This document shows, piece by piece, positions 22,585 to 34,690 of a stretch of DNA of 64,000 nucleotides. The stretch is from Hyperoodon ampullatus. Taxonomy: Eukaryota > Chordata > Mammalia > Artiodactyla > Ziphiidae. The number at the start of each line of letters is the position of its first letter. Within the stretch, counting starts at the first letter, position 1. Under the pieces are notes generated by a model. It made no database searches. It saw nothing but the letters and a program-made list of their open reading frames with translations, and was not told the DNA's origin. The stretch is from assembly GCA_949752795.1 (NCBI GenBank), contig OX457064.1, positions 44,016,368 to 44,080,367 of the forward strand. Direction: 5' to 3'. A program made the translations under genes and the position numbers.

Positions 22585-25500
22585 AAGAGGAAAAAATAAC
22601 TCTTTACCTTTTGAGATTTAGACAGCAAAAATATTTTAAAATTCAAATCATCTTAGCCATGTGAAACATGGAAGGTAAAACCCATCAGTTTGCATTGGTA
22701 TAAAAATAGCCTCATAATTTCTAAATACTTGGCTAAGTGCTTAGGTATCATGTGTGTTCTTAAGCATACTACTTAACAGATTCTGGCTTCAGTTTTCAAA
22801 AATTTTTGAAGGGATTTAATGAAAAAAAATGTAGTAATGTAAGCACTCAATAAACCTTAGAAATTGTATTTTCTCTTAAAAATTTGAGATAGTTCCTAGT
22901 GTTTCAGGGAAAGGATAATAATGTAACTGACATATGACAAACTCCAGGGGATAAATAAGAATCCCATTATGAGTTGTTTTTTACTAATGGCCAGGGTTCT
23001 GGACATTAGCAGTATTTTGTCCCATACTTTATTTGTTTATGTACTTTGAAATTAAGAAGTATATTAGAAAATACATGCCAAAAGACTTGAATACACTGAG
23101 AAACAATTCCACATGCTTAATAGGTAGCCCCAAACCAGTATTTTAATAGAAATAATGCTAAAGTTGTAATGAATCTAACAAAGGATATTAATGTGCAGTG
23201 TATTAAAATTCAAGAGCAATAACAGCAGAAGCGGAAGTCCCAAGTGCTGGAGAATTGTGGGTCTTTCTGGGACAAGCAGAGAGGTAGAAATATTCACTGT
23301 AGAGGGTTATAACCTGACCAACTTGTCATGGTACAGATTGGAGGGTTATTGTGCTGAGCTTCTATGGGTAAGCTCACTCTGTTCCTATTTTGCAGTTAAT
23401 CACTTTTTAAATGTTGCTGTTGATATTTTCCTCATTTATGCAAACTACAAAACATATTTCTGAGCAGTGGATGTACATATGCACAAGTCTATGTGTGGAA
23501 AAGCCTGGTGGATTAATGTTATTAAATCATTCAGTAGAAAGGGTGTCCTGAAGCCCCATGTCAGACCACCACAATAATCCATTAAAAATGTGCTTTACCC
23601 TTGCAGCCTTTATTCAGTGACCTGGATACAAGTATAGATTTGTTAAATCAAATGGGTTTACTTTGCCCTTAAAGCTCTAAAAAATTAAGTAAATACTGTG
23701 AATTCAGAAGAAAATGTTACTACCCTTAAGCCTAAATACTAGGTTAAATTCAATGACTGCTTTTCAGTACTAGGCATTTGAAACAAAAATGCAAATAGAA
23801 ACCTTGTTTTAAACTCCTCTTAATAAAACAGATTACTGTGCAATGGTAAAATCAATGTTATTGATCTTATCTATCCTCCAAGTAACAAACTTCAACTCCT
23901 ATCACATCTGTTTAATTTGACCTTGAATAAGATTTTGGGGAAAATCAATTCCTTGATTTAAACCACAGACACTAAATACAAACAGTACAAAGGAGAAAAG
24001 AAGCATGTTGACTGAACCAATTGCCTCACCAAAGGAAGTCTGAATTCATTTTACTGGATGTAATCTAGGCTGTATAATTTATCTTTGTGTGTTCATTTAA
24101 TGGCTTTGTTTTTAGTAATTTTGTTCTCCACAGTTAACCAAGTATCTTGCTAAGGAAATTTCTAAACCATATAAAACAGAATTTTGGAGGTTGTCAATGA
24201 TAATGTAAATTCCGTTGATTTATTGAGGGCTAAAATTTGAAGAGCATGTAATTGAGTAATGCTCTCCCACTGTTAAAGTTATAAAACTGCCTCACTGAGG
24301 AGGAGTGCTTCCAATAATAATTACTAATCAATAGTTCCATAGTTTCAAAAGAATTAACAGGATTATATATGGGTTTTGCCATATAATATTTCCTGGTTAA
24401 GCATGTAGATTAAGTTATAATTCTAGTGATTTATAATCTCAGTTGTAACAAAACATTACCTTCTATGATTCTCATCTAAATTTCTTTGCCATCTGTGACC
24501 TTGAGTAGGCATAGCAATTAGGAAAATCCAAGCCTATACTCAACATAAACCAGGGAGATAATTTCTTTTTGAAATGTTGAACCCAATATATTTTTTTAAA
24601 TCCACTTTCAAATAAACCCTAGTGTTACAGAATGAGAGAGAAAGGCATGTATCGTATAGCTGAATAGAACATAATACTTATGGATGAGATAGGATATGTA
24701 GATTAAAAAATTATAGATATATCAAAAATGAAGTGTCAGCAAAGCACTATAAAGAAATTATGAGAAGGAAATGAATGATGTTGATTTTTTCACTCATAGT
24801 TCAGTTCTGAAAACCTGATTAACTTACTTGTCGAAAGAGTTTATCTTGACTTAACAAAAAATTTGGCTTCTTCTATGGAGAGTATTTTTAAATCCCATTT
24901 TTCACTAATTTGCCAAATTATTCCAGCAACAGTTATACTGATTGTTTGGTTTATTTCTTCACTGCCTCTTAGCTTACTTGTCGGAGATTGATATGACCTC
25001 AAAAGAGAATTTCTTAGGAATCAGCACATTAAGTACTTCTAGTTACATGAATTATGTTATTATATTTTGTTGTCATAATATACATCTTCTTCTAGTGTTC
25101 GTGACCAACATTTGACCACTTATGATAGTAGAATCAGATTGTGAAGATGCAGAGAAGAATTGGAAAATTTGAAAACCATGTAATAAGTATACAATAAACA
25201 AAACAGTATATTTAAAACTCATATATCAGCTTCCTAAAATTATCTTTTAGGAAGTGAAAAACTTATATAGTGTAAGACATTTCAGTGTTTTGTCATTATT
25301 TTTCTCTTGTTTTCCTAATAATATATTTTTGGTGTATTTTTTTAAAATAATAATTTTACTATAATTTATGTCAAGAACACAGTGTTTTATTTTTCTTTAA
25401 ATTACTTATTGGCTATTTTTGTCTTATTTATATTCACTCTTTTTGTTCTAAAAATATTGTAATTTATAAAAATATTTAAAATCCAATAATTTAAAACTAG

Positions 25501-26155
25501 GAATAAAATGGAAGAAAAGATAAGAGTAGAGACAGTACATGAAACCAGGAATAAAGCAAAAATTGTTTATCTTAATGAACTATACACTTTTATTACTTTA
25601 TTACTTATTTGTTATGAAATACATAGCTGTAAATACAATATTGGTTTTTGAGCATATACTATGTATGGAATATACTCCATTATAAATTTATTTTGTGCTA
25701 AACATATTTTGTAAAAATAAAGTGCAGAATAACCTGGAAGATTATAATTGGCAGTAAGCCTATTTAGTTATACAAAGACGTAGCCTTGGGTCCTTAAATT
25801 GGTAATTTGAACTTCCATAAATTTCTTATAAAGCATGTTGGAAAATACAGGTTTATTAATGGAGAGATTGTTATAAATGGATAAAATACAATTATTATAT
25901 TTTCTTCTACATAGCACAATTACTATAATTAAATTTACACTTCCTGCCTTGAGAAGCTTTATTGAGGTTCAGTTTGGAATAATTATTTTGGTTTTATAGC
26001 CCTTGTCAAAAGCAGAAAGGATCCTAGAGGTTAAGTTAAATAATACAGATTGATGCCTGTTTAGCAATTTCAGCAATAAGAATTCTAAAGATACTAAATT
26101 ACCTGGTTTTCTGGATTACTGTAGAGGTCTAGTAGTTTTCCTTTGCTTTTCCCAG

Positions 26156-26271
26156 GTGTCCTGAAAGCCTTCGACCTGAAACAGTGAAGCCCTGTCTGCT
26201 TCCTTGTAGGAAGGACTGTATCGTGACGCCATACAGTGACTGGACATCATGCCCTTCCTCATGTAAAGAAG
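26156..26271 (+). CDS. THSD7A: THSD7A coding exon C (116 nt; module junction)
   Basis: The acceptor cttttcccag ends at 26155 and the donor gtatta starts at 26272. The exon enters in phase 2 (AA|G, Lys) and leaves in phase 1. It encodes CPESLRPETVKPCLLPC, which finishes the module of exon B, then RKDCIVTPYSDWTSCPSSCK, which opens a new TSP1 module. That module has a single Trp (SDW) rather than WxxW. The donor +3 base is t rather than the usual a/g, so the site is a little weaker than its neighbours. Frame and sequence continuity with exons B and D leave little doubt. Confidence 0.95.
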
Positions 26272-27095
26272 GTATTATCTGCAGAGTTTTTAAGGAGGTT
26301 CACCTAGGAACCCTCTCACTGGGACCTCCAAGTTCCTTTGGTTGAGCAATGTTTTTATTCTTACATGGGGCTGGCTGTGTAATCCTGGTTTGGCATGAAT
26401 GCCATAAAATTTTGGCTTCCTTCTAGAAAATAATACAGCTTTTAGAGTACAAAACAAATGAGTTTTATGCCAAAACTGACTTAAATAACTTTATACTATA
26501 GATCAAGGTGAAAGGATTCTAAACTTTATTAATAATGTTTCCTTTAACATTGATTCTAGAAGAATGTATAGTGGCCTTATGTATTTCAGAAAGAATATAG
26601 AGTGATCTTCTCAGTACTCATGGCTCTCAACCTACTTAGTGGCAAGAAATAGCCATGGGACTAGATTCAGTACAGTTTCAATTATATGACCCAAAGGATG
26701 GGAATAAAGGAAAGAGAAAAATGATCAAATTGTACCTCTGCCAACACTTAACATGACATGAGGCATTTACAAGTCAAGGATTTGTTCCCAGTTTGGTTTT
26801 TGCTTTCATTACTCACAGACAAAGACCCTTTAATATCATGGCAGATACTTTGTTAAAACTTTACCCTCCAGGATAGGGTCCTTTCTCATTGCTGCTGCGA
26901 AAGATGTGAGCATTCTCCAGGTGACTTATGCAGTAATTGATCACATTGTCTGTCAGTGTCACAAATGACACTGTCTCCTATTTTTTATTTTACTCTCCCG
27001 ACAAATAGAGACAGTTTTTCTTCAGTTCCTTTTATGCTTTTACTTATGCTTCTTGACTCTCACTAGAGAGATTCAATTTAAGAATCAACTTCTAG

Positions 27096-27449
27096 GACTT
27101 CCCTGGTGGCGCACTGGTTAAGAATCCGCCTGCCAATGCAGGGGACACGGGTTTGATCCCTGGTCCAGGAAGATTCCACATGCCGCGGAGCAACTAAGCC
27201 CATGCGCCAAAACTACTGAGCCTGTGCTCTAGAGCCTGTGAGCCACAACTACTGAGCCCGAGTGCCACAACCACTGAGGCCCGTGGGCCTAGAGCCCGTG
27301 CTCCACAACAAGAGAAGCCACCACAATGAGAAGCCTGTGCACGGCAACAAAGAGCAGCCCCCATTCACCGCAACTAGAGAAAGCCCGTGCGCAGCAACGA
27401 AGACCCAACGCAGCCAAAACATAAATAAATAAAATTTTTTTAAAAAGAC
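27096..27449 (+). mobile_element. CHR-1-type SINE, full length
   Basis: Runs from 'gacttccctggtggcgcact' through 'cacgggtttgatccctggtc' to 'agacccaacgcagcc' and an (aaat)n tail. An exact 11-bp target-site duplication, tcaacttctag, lies at 27085-27095 and 27450-27460. Confidence 0.96.
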
Positions 27450-27797
27450 TCAACTTCTAGTTTAACCACTGTTTTAAATCACCAGAATTTTTTTTAAATC
27501 CTGAAGATACTACGTAAGATTATAATCTTAATAATTGATAGTTTTTACAGTGTGATTATTTTATCTAGTTGAAACATGAGTTCCTTTCCATGCTTTTTCT
27601 GTTTTAAATACCCTTGAAATAGCAAATAAATTAAACCACATAGTGCGCAAGATAGAAAATCTTGATTTGAAAAGTCTTTTAAGACATTTTAAAAGCTTTT
27701 GGGACAAAAAAGAGTTAGCATTAACTCTTTAAAAATGTTAATGCCATTAATCTTATTGATAAAACAATGTCATTGACATTTTTATCTAGATTTTCTT

Positions 27798-28012
27798 TCT
27801 TTTTTTTTTTTTTTTTTTTGCGGTACGCGGGCCTCTCACTGTTGTGTCCCCTCCCGTTGCGGAGCACAGGCTCCAGACGCGCAGGCTCAGCAGCCATGGC
27901 TCACGGGCCCAGCCGCTCCGGGGCACGTGGGATCTTCCCGGACCAGGGCATGAACCCGTGTCCCCTGCATCAGCAGGTGAACTCTCAACCACTGCGCCAC
28001 CAGGGAAGCCCC
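27798..28012 (-). mobile_element. CHRS/CHR-2-type SINE, antisense
   Basis: Poly(T), then 'gcggtacgcgggcctctcac', ending at 'gccaccagggaagcccc'. The target-site duplication agattttctt lies at 27788-27797 and 28013-28022. Confidence 0.95.
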
Positions 28013-28440
28013 AGATTTTCTTCTTTTATCCCCTTACTTTCTTAAAAACTAAATAACATATGATATCCTTTAGTTTGGTCATAATCAGCAGTAGGATTGT
28101 AGGTTAGTATTTCTCATAGGTTAGTATTTCTGTGACAATTGTTGGCTATTCATTGCTACAATGAAAAAGCTTATTTACTACATGGAATTTATGTGCTTGA
28201 AAATTTTATGCTGGATGTTTTATACTTGATGTTTTCTATTGGTATGAGATAGCCCATTTACTAATAATTCCAAAACATAGGCAGTTACATTTATAATGAC
28301 ATAATTAATAATCTCACATAAATTTAATATTTGTAAGTAAAATTTTTGAAAGTAGAAAAAAATTTGCCTTTTCTTTATATTGGGCATTTCCTTATTTTGA
28401 GTAAAATATTTTGAAATAAGAGTTCTTTTGGTCTAAAGCA

Positions 28441-28467
28441 TTTCAAGAAAATAAAATAAAATAAAAT
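28441..28467. repeat. Short (AAAAT)n repeat
   Basis: About four aaaat units. Confidence 0.7.
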
Positions 28468-28864
28468 ACTAAACTAGAAAAGGTTTCATTAAATTGATTC
28501 TAGGATAGATGCTTCTCAAAATGAGAAATCAGGTAAAATTGTCTCATTTCATTAGAAATGAGATATTTTGGAATATTGGAATATCCCAAACTAATTTGAA
28601 ACTAATTTGAGATATTGAAATATGTCCAGGAATTAAGAACCAATTTAGTAGTCTAAGAATTTGTTAGCTTATTATGTATTATATATGTCTGGAAAGGGAA
28701 GAAAAATAGATGTAACTTACTCATTAAAAAAACCTATCATTGAAAATTAAATAACATGTTTTTTTTATTTTGTTTTATTTATTTTTTTATACAACAGGTT
28801 CTTATTAGTTATGCATTTTATAAATATTAGTGTATATATGTCAAGCCCAATCTCCCAATTCATC

Positions 28865-28896
28865 CCACCACCACCACCACCACCACCACCACCACC
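28865..28896. repeat. (CCA)n trinucleotide repeat in the L1 3' UTR
   Basis: About ten cca units. The same position in other L1 copies is a C-rich stretch ('cctgccccccacc' at 1655-1667), so the repeat arose within the 3' UTR. Read in frame it gives a run of histidines, which is not a real protein feature. Confidence 0.92.
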
Positions 28897-28983
28897 GCTT
28901 TCCCCGCTTGGTGTCCATGCATTTGTTCTCTACATCTGTGTCTCAGTTTCTGCACTGCAAACTGGTTCATTTGTACCATTTTT

Positions 28984-31900
28984 CTAGGTTCCACATATAT
29001 GCGTTAATATACGATATTTGTTTTTCTCTTTCTGACTTACGTCACTCTGTATGACAGTCTCTAGATTCATCCACATCTCTACAAATGACCCAATTTCGTT
29101 CCTTTTTATGGCCAAGTAATATTCCATTGTATATCTGTACCACCACTTCTTTATCCATTCGTCTGTCGATGGACATTTAGGTTGCTTCCATGACCTGGCT
29201 ATTGTAAATACTGCTGCAATGAACATTGGGGTGCATGTGTCTTTTTGACTTATGGTTTTCCCTGGGTATATGCCCAGTAGTGGGATTGCTGAGTCATATG
29301 GTAACTCTATTTTTAGTGTTTTAAGGAACCTCCATACTGTTCTCCATAGTGGCTGTACCAATTTATATTCCCACCAACAGTGCAAGAGGGTTCCCTTTTC
29401 TCCACACCCTCTCCAGCATTTGTTATTTGTAGATTTTCTGATGGTGCCCATTCTAATTGGTGTGAGGTGATAACTCCTTGTAGTTTTGATTTGCATTTCT
29501 CTAATATTAGTGATATTGAGCAGCTTTTCATGACCTTCGTGGCCATCTGTACGTCTTCTTTGGAGAAATGTCTATTTAGGTCTTCTGCCCATTTTTGGAT
29601 TGGGTTGTTTGTTTTTTAATAATGAGCTGCATGAGCTGTTTATATATTTTGGAGATTAATCCTTTGTCTGTTGATTCGTTTACAAATATTTTCTCCCATT
29701 CTGAGGGTTGTCTTTTTGTCTTGTATGTAGTTTCCTTTGCTTTGCAAAAGCTTTTAAGTTTCAGTAGGTCCTATTTGTTTATTTTTGTTATTTATTTCCA
29801 TTACTCTAGGAGGTGGATCAAAAAAAAATCTTGCTGTGATTTATGTCACAGAGTGTTCTTCCTATATTTTCCTCTAAGAGTTTTATAGTGTCCAGTCTTA
29901 CATTTAGGCCTCTAATCATTTTGAGTTTATTTTTCTGTGTGGTGTTAAGTAGCGTTCTAATTTCATTCTTTTACATGTAGCTGTCCAGTTTTCCCAGCAC
30001 CACTTATTAAAGAGGCTGTCTTTTCTCCATTGTATATCCTTGCCTCTTTTGTCATAGATTAGTTGACCACAGGTGCGGGGGTTTGTCTCTGGACTTTCTA
30101 TCATGTTCCACTGATCTATAGCTCTGTCTTTTGTGCAAGTACCATACTCTCTTGATTACTGTAGCTTTCTAGTATAGTCTGCAGTCAAGGAGTCTGATTC
30201 CTCCAGCTCCATTTTTTTCCCTCAAGACTGCTTGGCTATTCGGGGTCTTTTGTGTCTCCATACAGATTTTAAGATTTTTTGTTCTAGTTCTGTAAAAAAT
30301 GCCACTCGTAATTTGATAGGGATTGCATTGAATCTGTAGATTGCTTTGGGTAGTATACTTATTTTCACAATACTGAATCTTCCAATCCAAGAATATAGTA
30401 TATCTCTCCATCTGTATCATCTTTCATTTCTTTCATCAGTGTCTTATAGTTTTCTGCATACAGGTCTTTTGTCTCCCTAGGTAAGTTTATTCCTAGGTGT
30501 TTTATTCTTTTTGTTGCAATGGTAAATGGGAGTATTTCCTTAATTTCTCTTTCACATTTTCCACCATTAGTGTATAGGAATGCAAGAAATTTCTGTGCAT
30601 TAATTTTGTATCCTGCAACTTTACCAAATTCATTGATTAGCTCTAGTACTTTTTTGGTGGCATCTTTAGGATTCCCAATGTATAGTATCATGTCATCTGC
30701 AAACAGTGACAGTTTAACCTCTTTTCCAATTTGTATTCCTTTTATTTCTTTTTCTTCTCTGATTGCTGTGGCTAGGACTTCCAAAACTATGTTGAATAAT
30801 AGTGGCGAGAGTGGACATCCTTGTCATTTTCCTGATCTTAGAGGAAATGCTTTCAGTTTTTCACCATTGAGAATGATGTTTGCTGTGGGTTTGTTGTATA
30901 TGGCCTTTATTACATTGAGCTAGGTTCCCTCTGTGCCCACTTTCTGGAGAGTTTTTTTTTTTTTATCATAAATCGGTGTTGAATTTTGTCATAAGCTTTT
31001 TCTGCATCTACTGAGATGATCACATGGTTTTTATTCTTCAATTTGTTAATATGGTGTATCACATTGATTGATTTGCATATATTGAAGAATCCTTACCCCC
31101 CTGGGATAAATCCCACTTGATCATGGTGTATGATCCTTTTAATGTGTTGCTGGATTCTGTTTGCTAGTATTCTATTGAGGATCTTTGCATCTATATTCAT
31201 CAGTGATATTGGTCTGTAATTTTGTTTTTTTGTAGTAACTTTGTCTGGTTTTGGTATCTGGGTGATGGTGGCCTCATAGAATGAGTTTGAGAGTGTTCCT
31301 TCCTCTGCAATTTTTTGGAAGAGTTTGAGAAGGATAGGTGTTAGCTCTTCTCTAACTGTTTGATAGGATTCACCTGTGAAGCCATCTGGTCCTGGACTTT
31401 TGTTTGTTGGAAGATTTTTAATCACAGTTAAAATTTCATTACTTGTGATTGCTCCGTTCATATTTTCTGTTTCTTCCTGGTTCAGTCTTGGAAGGATATA
31501 CCTTTCTAAGAATTTGTCCATTTCTTCCAGGTTGTCCATTTTATTGGCATAGAGTTGCTTGTAGTAGACTCTTAGGATGTTTATACTTCTGCGGTGTCTG
31601 TTGTAACTTCTCCTTTTTCATTCCTAATTTTATTGTTTTGAGTTCTCTCCCTCTTTTTCTTCGTGAGTCTGGCTAATGGTTTATCAATTTTGTTTATCTT
31701 CTCCAAGAACCATCGTTTAGTTTTATTGATGTTTCTATTGTTTTCTTTGTTTCTATTTCATTTATTTCTACTCTGATCTTTATGATTTCTTTCCTTCTAC
31801 TAACTGGGTTTTGTTTGCTCTTCTTTCTCTAGTTCCTTTAGGTGAAAGGTTAGAATGTTTGTTTGACATATTTCTTATTTCTTGAGGTAGGCTTGTATTG

Positions 31901-32796
31901 CTGTAAAATTCTCTCTTAGAACTGCTTTTGCTGCATCCTATAGGTTTGGGATCATCATGTTTTCATTGTCATTTGTCTGTAGGTATTTTTTGATTTCCTC
32001 TTTGATTTCTTCAGTGATCTCTTGGTTATTTAGTAATGTATTGTTTAGCCTCCATGTGTTCGTGTTTTTTATGTTTTTTTCCTTGTAATTGATTTCTAAT
32101 CTCATAGCATTGTGGTCGGAAAAGATGCTTGATTTGATTTCAATTTTCTTAAATTTACTGAGCCTTGATTTGTGACCCAAGATGTGATCTATCCTGGAGA
32201 ATGTTCCATGCACACTTGAGAAGAAAGTGTAATCTGCTGTTTTTGGATGGAATGTCCTATAAATATCAATTAAATCTATCTGGTCTCTTGTGTCACTTAA
32301 AGCTTGTATTTTCTTATTAACTTTCTGTTTGGATGATCTGTCCATTAGTGCAAGTGAGGTGTTCAAGTCCCCCACTATTGTTGTGTTACTGTCAATTTCC
32401 TCTTTTATAGCTGTTAGCAGTAGCCTTATGTATTGAGATGCTCTATGTTGGGAGAATATATATTTATAATTGTTATATCTTCTTCTTGGATTGATCCCTT
32501 GATCATTATGTAGTGTCCTTCCTTGTCTCTTGTAACATTTTTTATTTAAAGTCTATTTTATCTGTTATGAGTATTGCTACTCTAGCTTTCCCTTGATATC
32601 CAGTTGCATGAAATATCTTTTTCCATCCCCTCACTTTCACTTAATATGTGTCCCTAGGTCTGAAGTGGTTCTCTTGTAGACAGCATATATATGGGTCTTG
32701 TTTTTGTATCTGTTCAGCAAGCCTGTGTCTTTTGATCGGAGCACTTAATCCCTTCACGTTTAAGGTAATTATCGATATGTATGTTCGTATTACCAT
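28984..32796 (-). pseudogene. Broken L1 ORF2 (endonuclease-reverse transcriptase)
   Basis: The span from the probable ATG (32796, start MVIRTYISIITLNVKGLSAP) to the last stop (28984, after ILTHICGT) is 3813 bp, the usual ORF2 length, but it is split among frames by stops and indels. Recognisable parts, 5' to 3', are the endonuclease C-terminal half with the SDHNA motif (32375-31938); the reverse transcriptase start with [20 protein letters not shown] (31539-31093); the catalytic FADD (30703-30692); and the C-terminal knuckle [18 protein letters not shown] (29496-28984 segment), where the last Cys of the CCHC set reads Tyr. The L1 at 1407 keeps Cys there. Not functional. Confidence 0.92.
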
Positions 32797-32854
32797 TTTC
32801 TTAATTGTTTTGGGTTTGTTTTTGTAGGTCCTTTTCTTCTCTTGTGTTTCCCAC

Positions 32855-33786
32855 TTAGAGAAGTTCCTTTAGCATTTGTTGTAGAGCTGGTTTGGTGGTG
32901 CTGATTTCTCTTAGCTTTTGCTTGTCTGTAGAGCTTTTGATTTCTCCATCGAATCTGAATGAGATTATCGCCGGGTAGAGTAATCTTGGTTGTAGATTCT
33001 TTCCTTTCATCACTTTAAATATGTCATGCCACTCCTTTCTGGCTTGTCTAGAGTTTCTACTGAGAAATCAACTGTTAACCTTATGGGAGTTCCCTTCTAT
33101 GTTATTTGTCATTTTTTCCTTGCTGCTTTCAATAATTTTTCTTTGTCTTTAATTTTTGCCAATTTGATTACTTTGTGTCTCCGCATGTTTCTCCTTGGGT
33201 TTATCCTATATGGGACTCTCTGAACTTCCTGGACTTGGGTGGCTATTTCCTTTCCCATGTTAGAGAAGTTTTTGAGTATAATCTCTTCACATATTTTCTC
33301 AGGGCCTTTCTCTCTCTCTTCTCCTTCTGGGACCCCTATAATGTGGATGTTGTTACGTTTAGTGTTGTTCCGGAGGTCTCTTAGGCTGTCTTCATTTCTT
33401 TTCATTCTTTTTTCTTTATTCTGTTCCGCAGCAGTGAGTTCCACCATTCTGTCTTCCAGGTCACTTATCCATTCTTCTGCCTCAGTTATTCTGCTATTGA
33501 TTCCTTCTAGTGTAGTTTTCATTTCAGTTATTGTATTGTTCACCTCTGTTTGTTTGTTCTTTATTTCTTCTAGATGTTTGTTGTTTAATTCTTCTAGGTC
33601 TTTGTTAAACATTTCTTGCATCTTCTCGATCTTTGCCTCCATTTTTTTTCCGAGGTCCTGTATCATCTTCACTCTCATTATTCTGAATTATTTTTCTGGA
33701 ACGTTGCCTATCTCCACTTCATTTAGTTATTTTTCTAGGGTTTTATCTCGTTCCTTCATCTGGTACATAGCCCTCTGCCTTTTCAT
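32855..33786 (-). pseudogene. Broken L1 ORF1 (RNA-binding protein)
   Basis: The ATG at 33786 begins MKRQRAMYQMKERDKTLEK, followed by an in-frame TAA at 33729-33727 and a second at 33690-33688. After these an open stretch (33678-33109) encodes a heptad-rich coiled coil (MEAKIEKMQEMFNKDLEELN, repeated E/I/L spacing), then the RRM-like start NNIHIIGVPEGEEREKGPEK. A frame break near 33109 separates the C-terminal domain, which continues toward the stop at 32857-32855. About 310 codons in total, the family's normal size. Confidence 0.9.
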
Positions 33787-34690
33787 CTTGTGTATCTTTC
33801 TGTGAATGTGGTTTTTGTTCCACAGACTGAAGGATTGTAGTTCTTCTTGCTTCTGCTATCTGCCCTCTGGTGGATGAGGCTATCTAAGAGACTTGAGCAA
33901 GTTTCCTGATGGGAGGGATGGCTGGTGGGTAGAGCTGGTTGTTACTCTGGTGGGCAGAGCTCAGTAAAACTTTAATCTGCTTGTCTGCTGATGGGTGGGG
34001 CTGGGATCCCTCCCTGTTGGTTGTTTGCCCTGAGGCGACCCAACACTGATGCCTACCCAGGCTCTTTGTTGGGGCTAATGGCGGACTCTGGGAGGGCTCA
34101 CGCCAAAGAGTACTTCCCAGAACTTCTGCTGCCAGTGTCCTTGTCCTCATGGTTAGATATAGCCACCCCCCACCTCTGCAGGAGACCCTCCAACAGTAGC
34201 AGGTAGGTCTGGTTCAGTCTCCTATGGGGTCACTGCTCCTTCTCCTGGGTCCTCATGCACACACTACTTTGTGTGTGCCCTCCAAGAGTGGAGTCTCTGT
34301 TTCTCCCAGTCCTGTCGAAGTCCTGCAATCAAATCCTGCTAGCCTTCAAAGTCTGATTCTCTAGGAATTCCTCCTCCTGTTGCCCGACCCTCAGGTTGGG
34401 AAGCCTGACGTGGGTCTCAGAACCTTCACTCCAGTGCATGGACTTCTGTGGTATAAGTGTTCTCCAGTTTGTGAGTCACCCACCCAGCAGTTATGGGATT
34501 TGCTTTTATTGTGAATGCACCCCTCCTACTGTCTCATTGTGGCTTCTCCTTTGTCTTTGGATGTGGGGTATCTTTTTTGGTGAGTTCCAGTGTCTTCCTT
34601 TCGATGATTGTTCAGCAGTTAGCTGTGATTCTGGTGTTTTCGCAAGAGGGAGTGAGAGCACGTCCTTCCACTTTGCCATCTTGAATGACT
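33787..34690 (-). promoter_or_regulatory. L1 5' UTR (ancestral internal promoter region)
   Basis: About 0.9 kb between the ORF1 start and the recognisable L1 5' end. It is richer in G+C than the rest of the window and contains CpG-decay text. L1 5' UTRs carry an internal Pol II promoter and often an antisense promoter. An antisense promoter in this copy would point along THSD7A. Activity cannot be judged from sequence alone. Confidence 0.6.

Larger units (their letters stand above)
21406..26155 (+). other. THSD7A: THSD7A intron B-C (4750 bp)
   Basis: A phase-2 intron, gtaagg...cccag. It contains the CHR-1 SINE and its microsatellite at 22158-22580. The rest, 21420-22140 and 22590-26130, is very AT-rich with no feature I can identify. 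A 90-codon ORF at 23191-23463 has no recognisable domain. Confidence 0.85.
28759..34690 (-). mobile_element. Nearly full-length L1, antisense, inactivated
   Basis: Read in reverse, the order is 5' UTR (about 34690-33787), ORF1 (33786-32855), ORF2 (32796-28984), and a 3' UTR with poly(A) (28983-28759). At about 5.9 kb it is the only L1 here that keeps all parts. The 5' end is placed at 'aagatggc'-like sequence near 34675-34690 (read on + as 'actttgccatcttgaa'). Both ORFs carry stops and frameshifts. A 10-bp match, aaataacatg, at 28749-28758 and 35080-35089 could be the target-site duplication, but this would leave about 390 bp of unrecognised sequence at the 5' side. It lies antisense to THSD7A in intron C-D. 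Confidence 0.93.

Noticed and set aside
22388..22621. Tyr-Ile repeat ORFs on both strands.
   Set aside because: They are translations of the (TA)n/(TG)n microsatellite and SINE tail.
23191..23463. 90-codon ORF in intron B-C.
   Set aside because: No recognisable domain, ordinary intronic composition, no splice or promoter context; length is within chance expectation for the window.
28830..29054. ORF with a run of ten histidines.
   Set aside because: It is the (CCA)n repeat of an L1 3' UTR read on the wrong strand.
33239..33805. 188-codon ORF on + rich in Ser, Leu and Phe.
   Set aside because: It is the antisense shadow of L1 ORF1.
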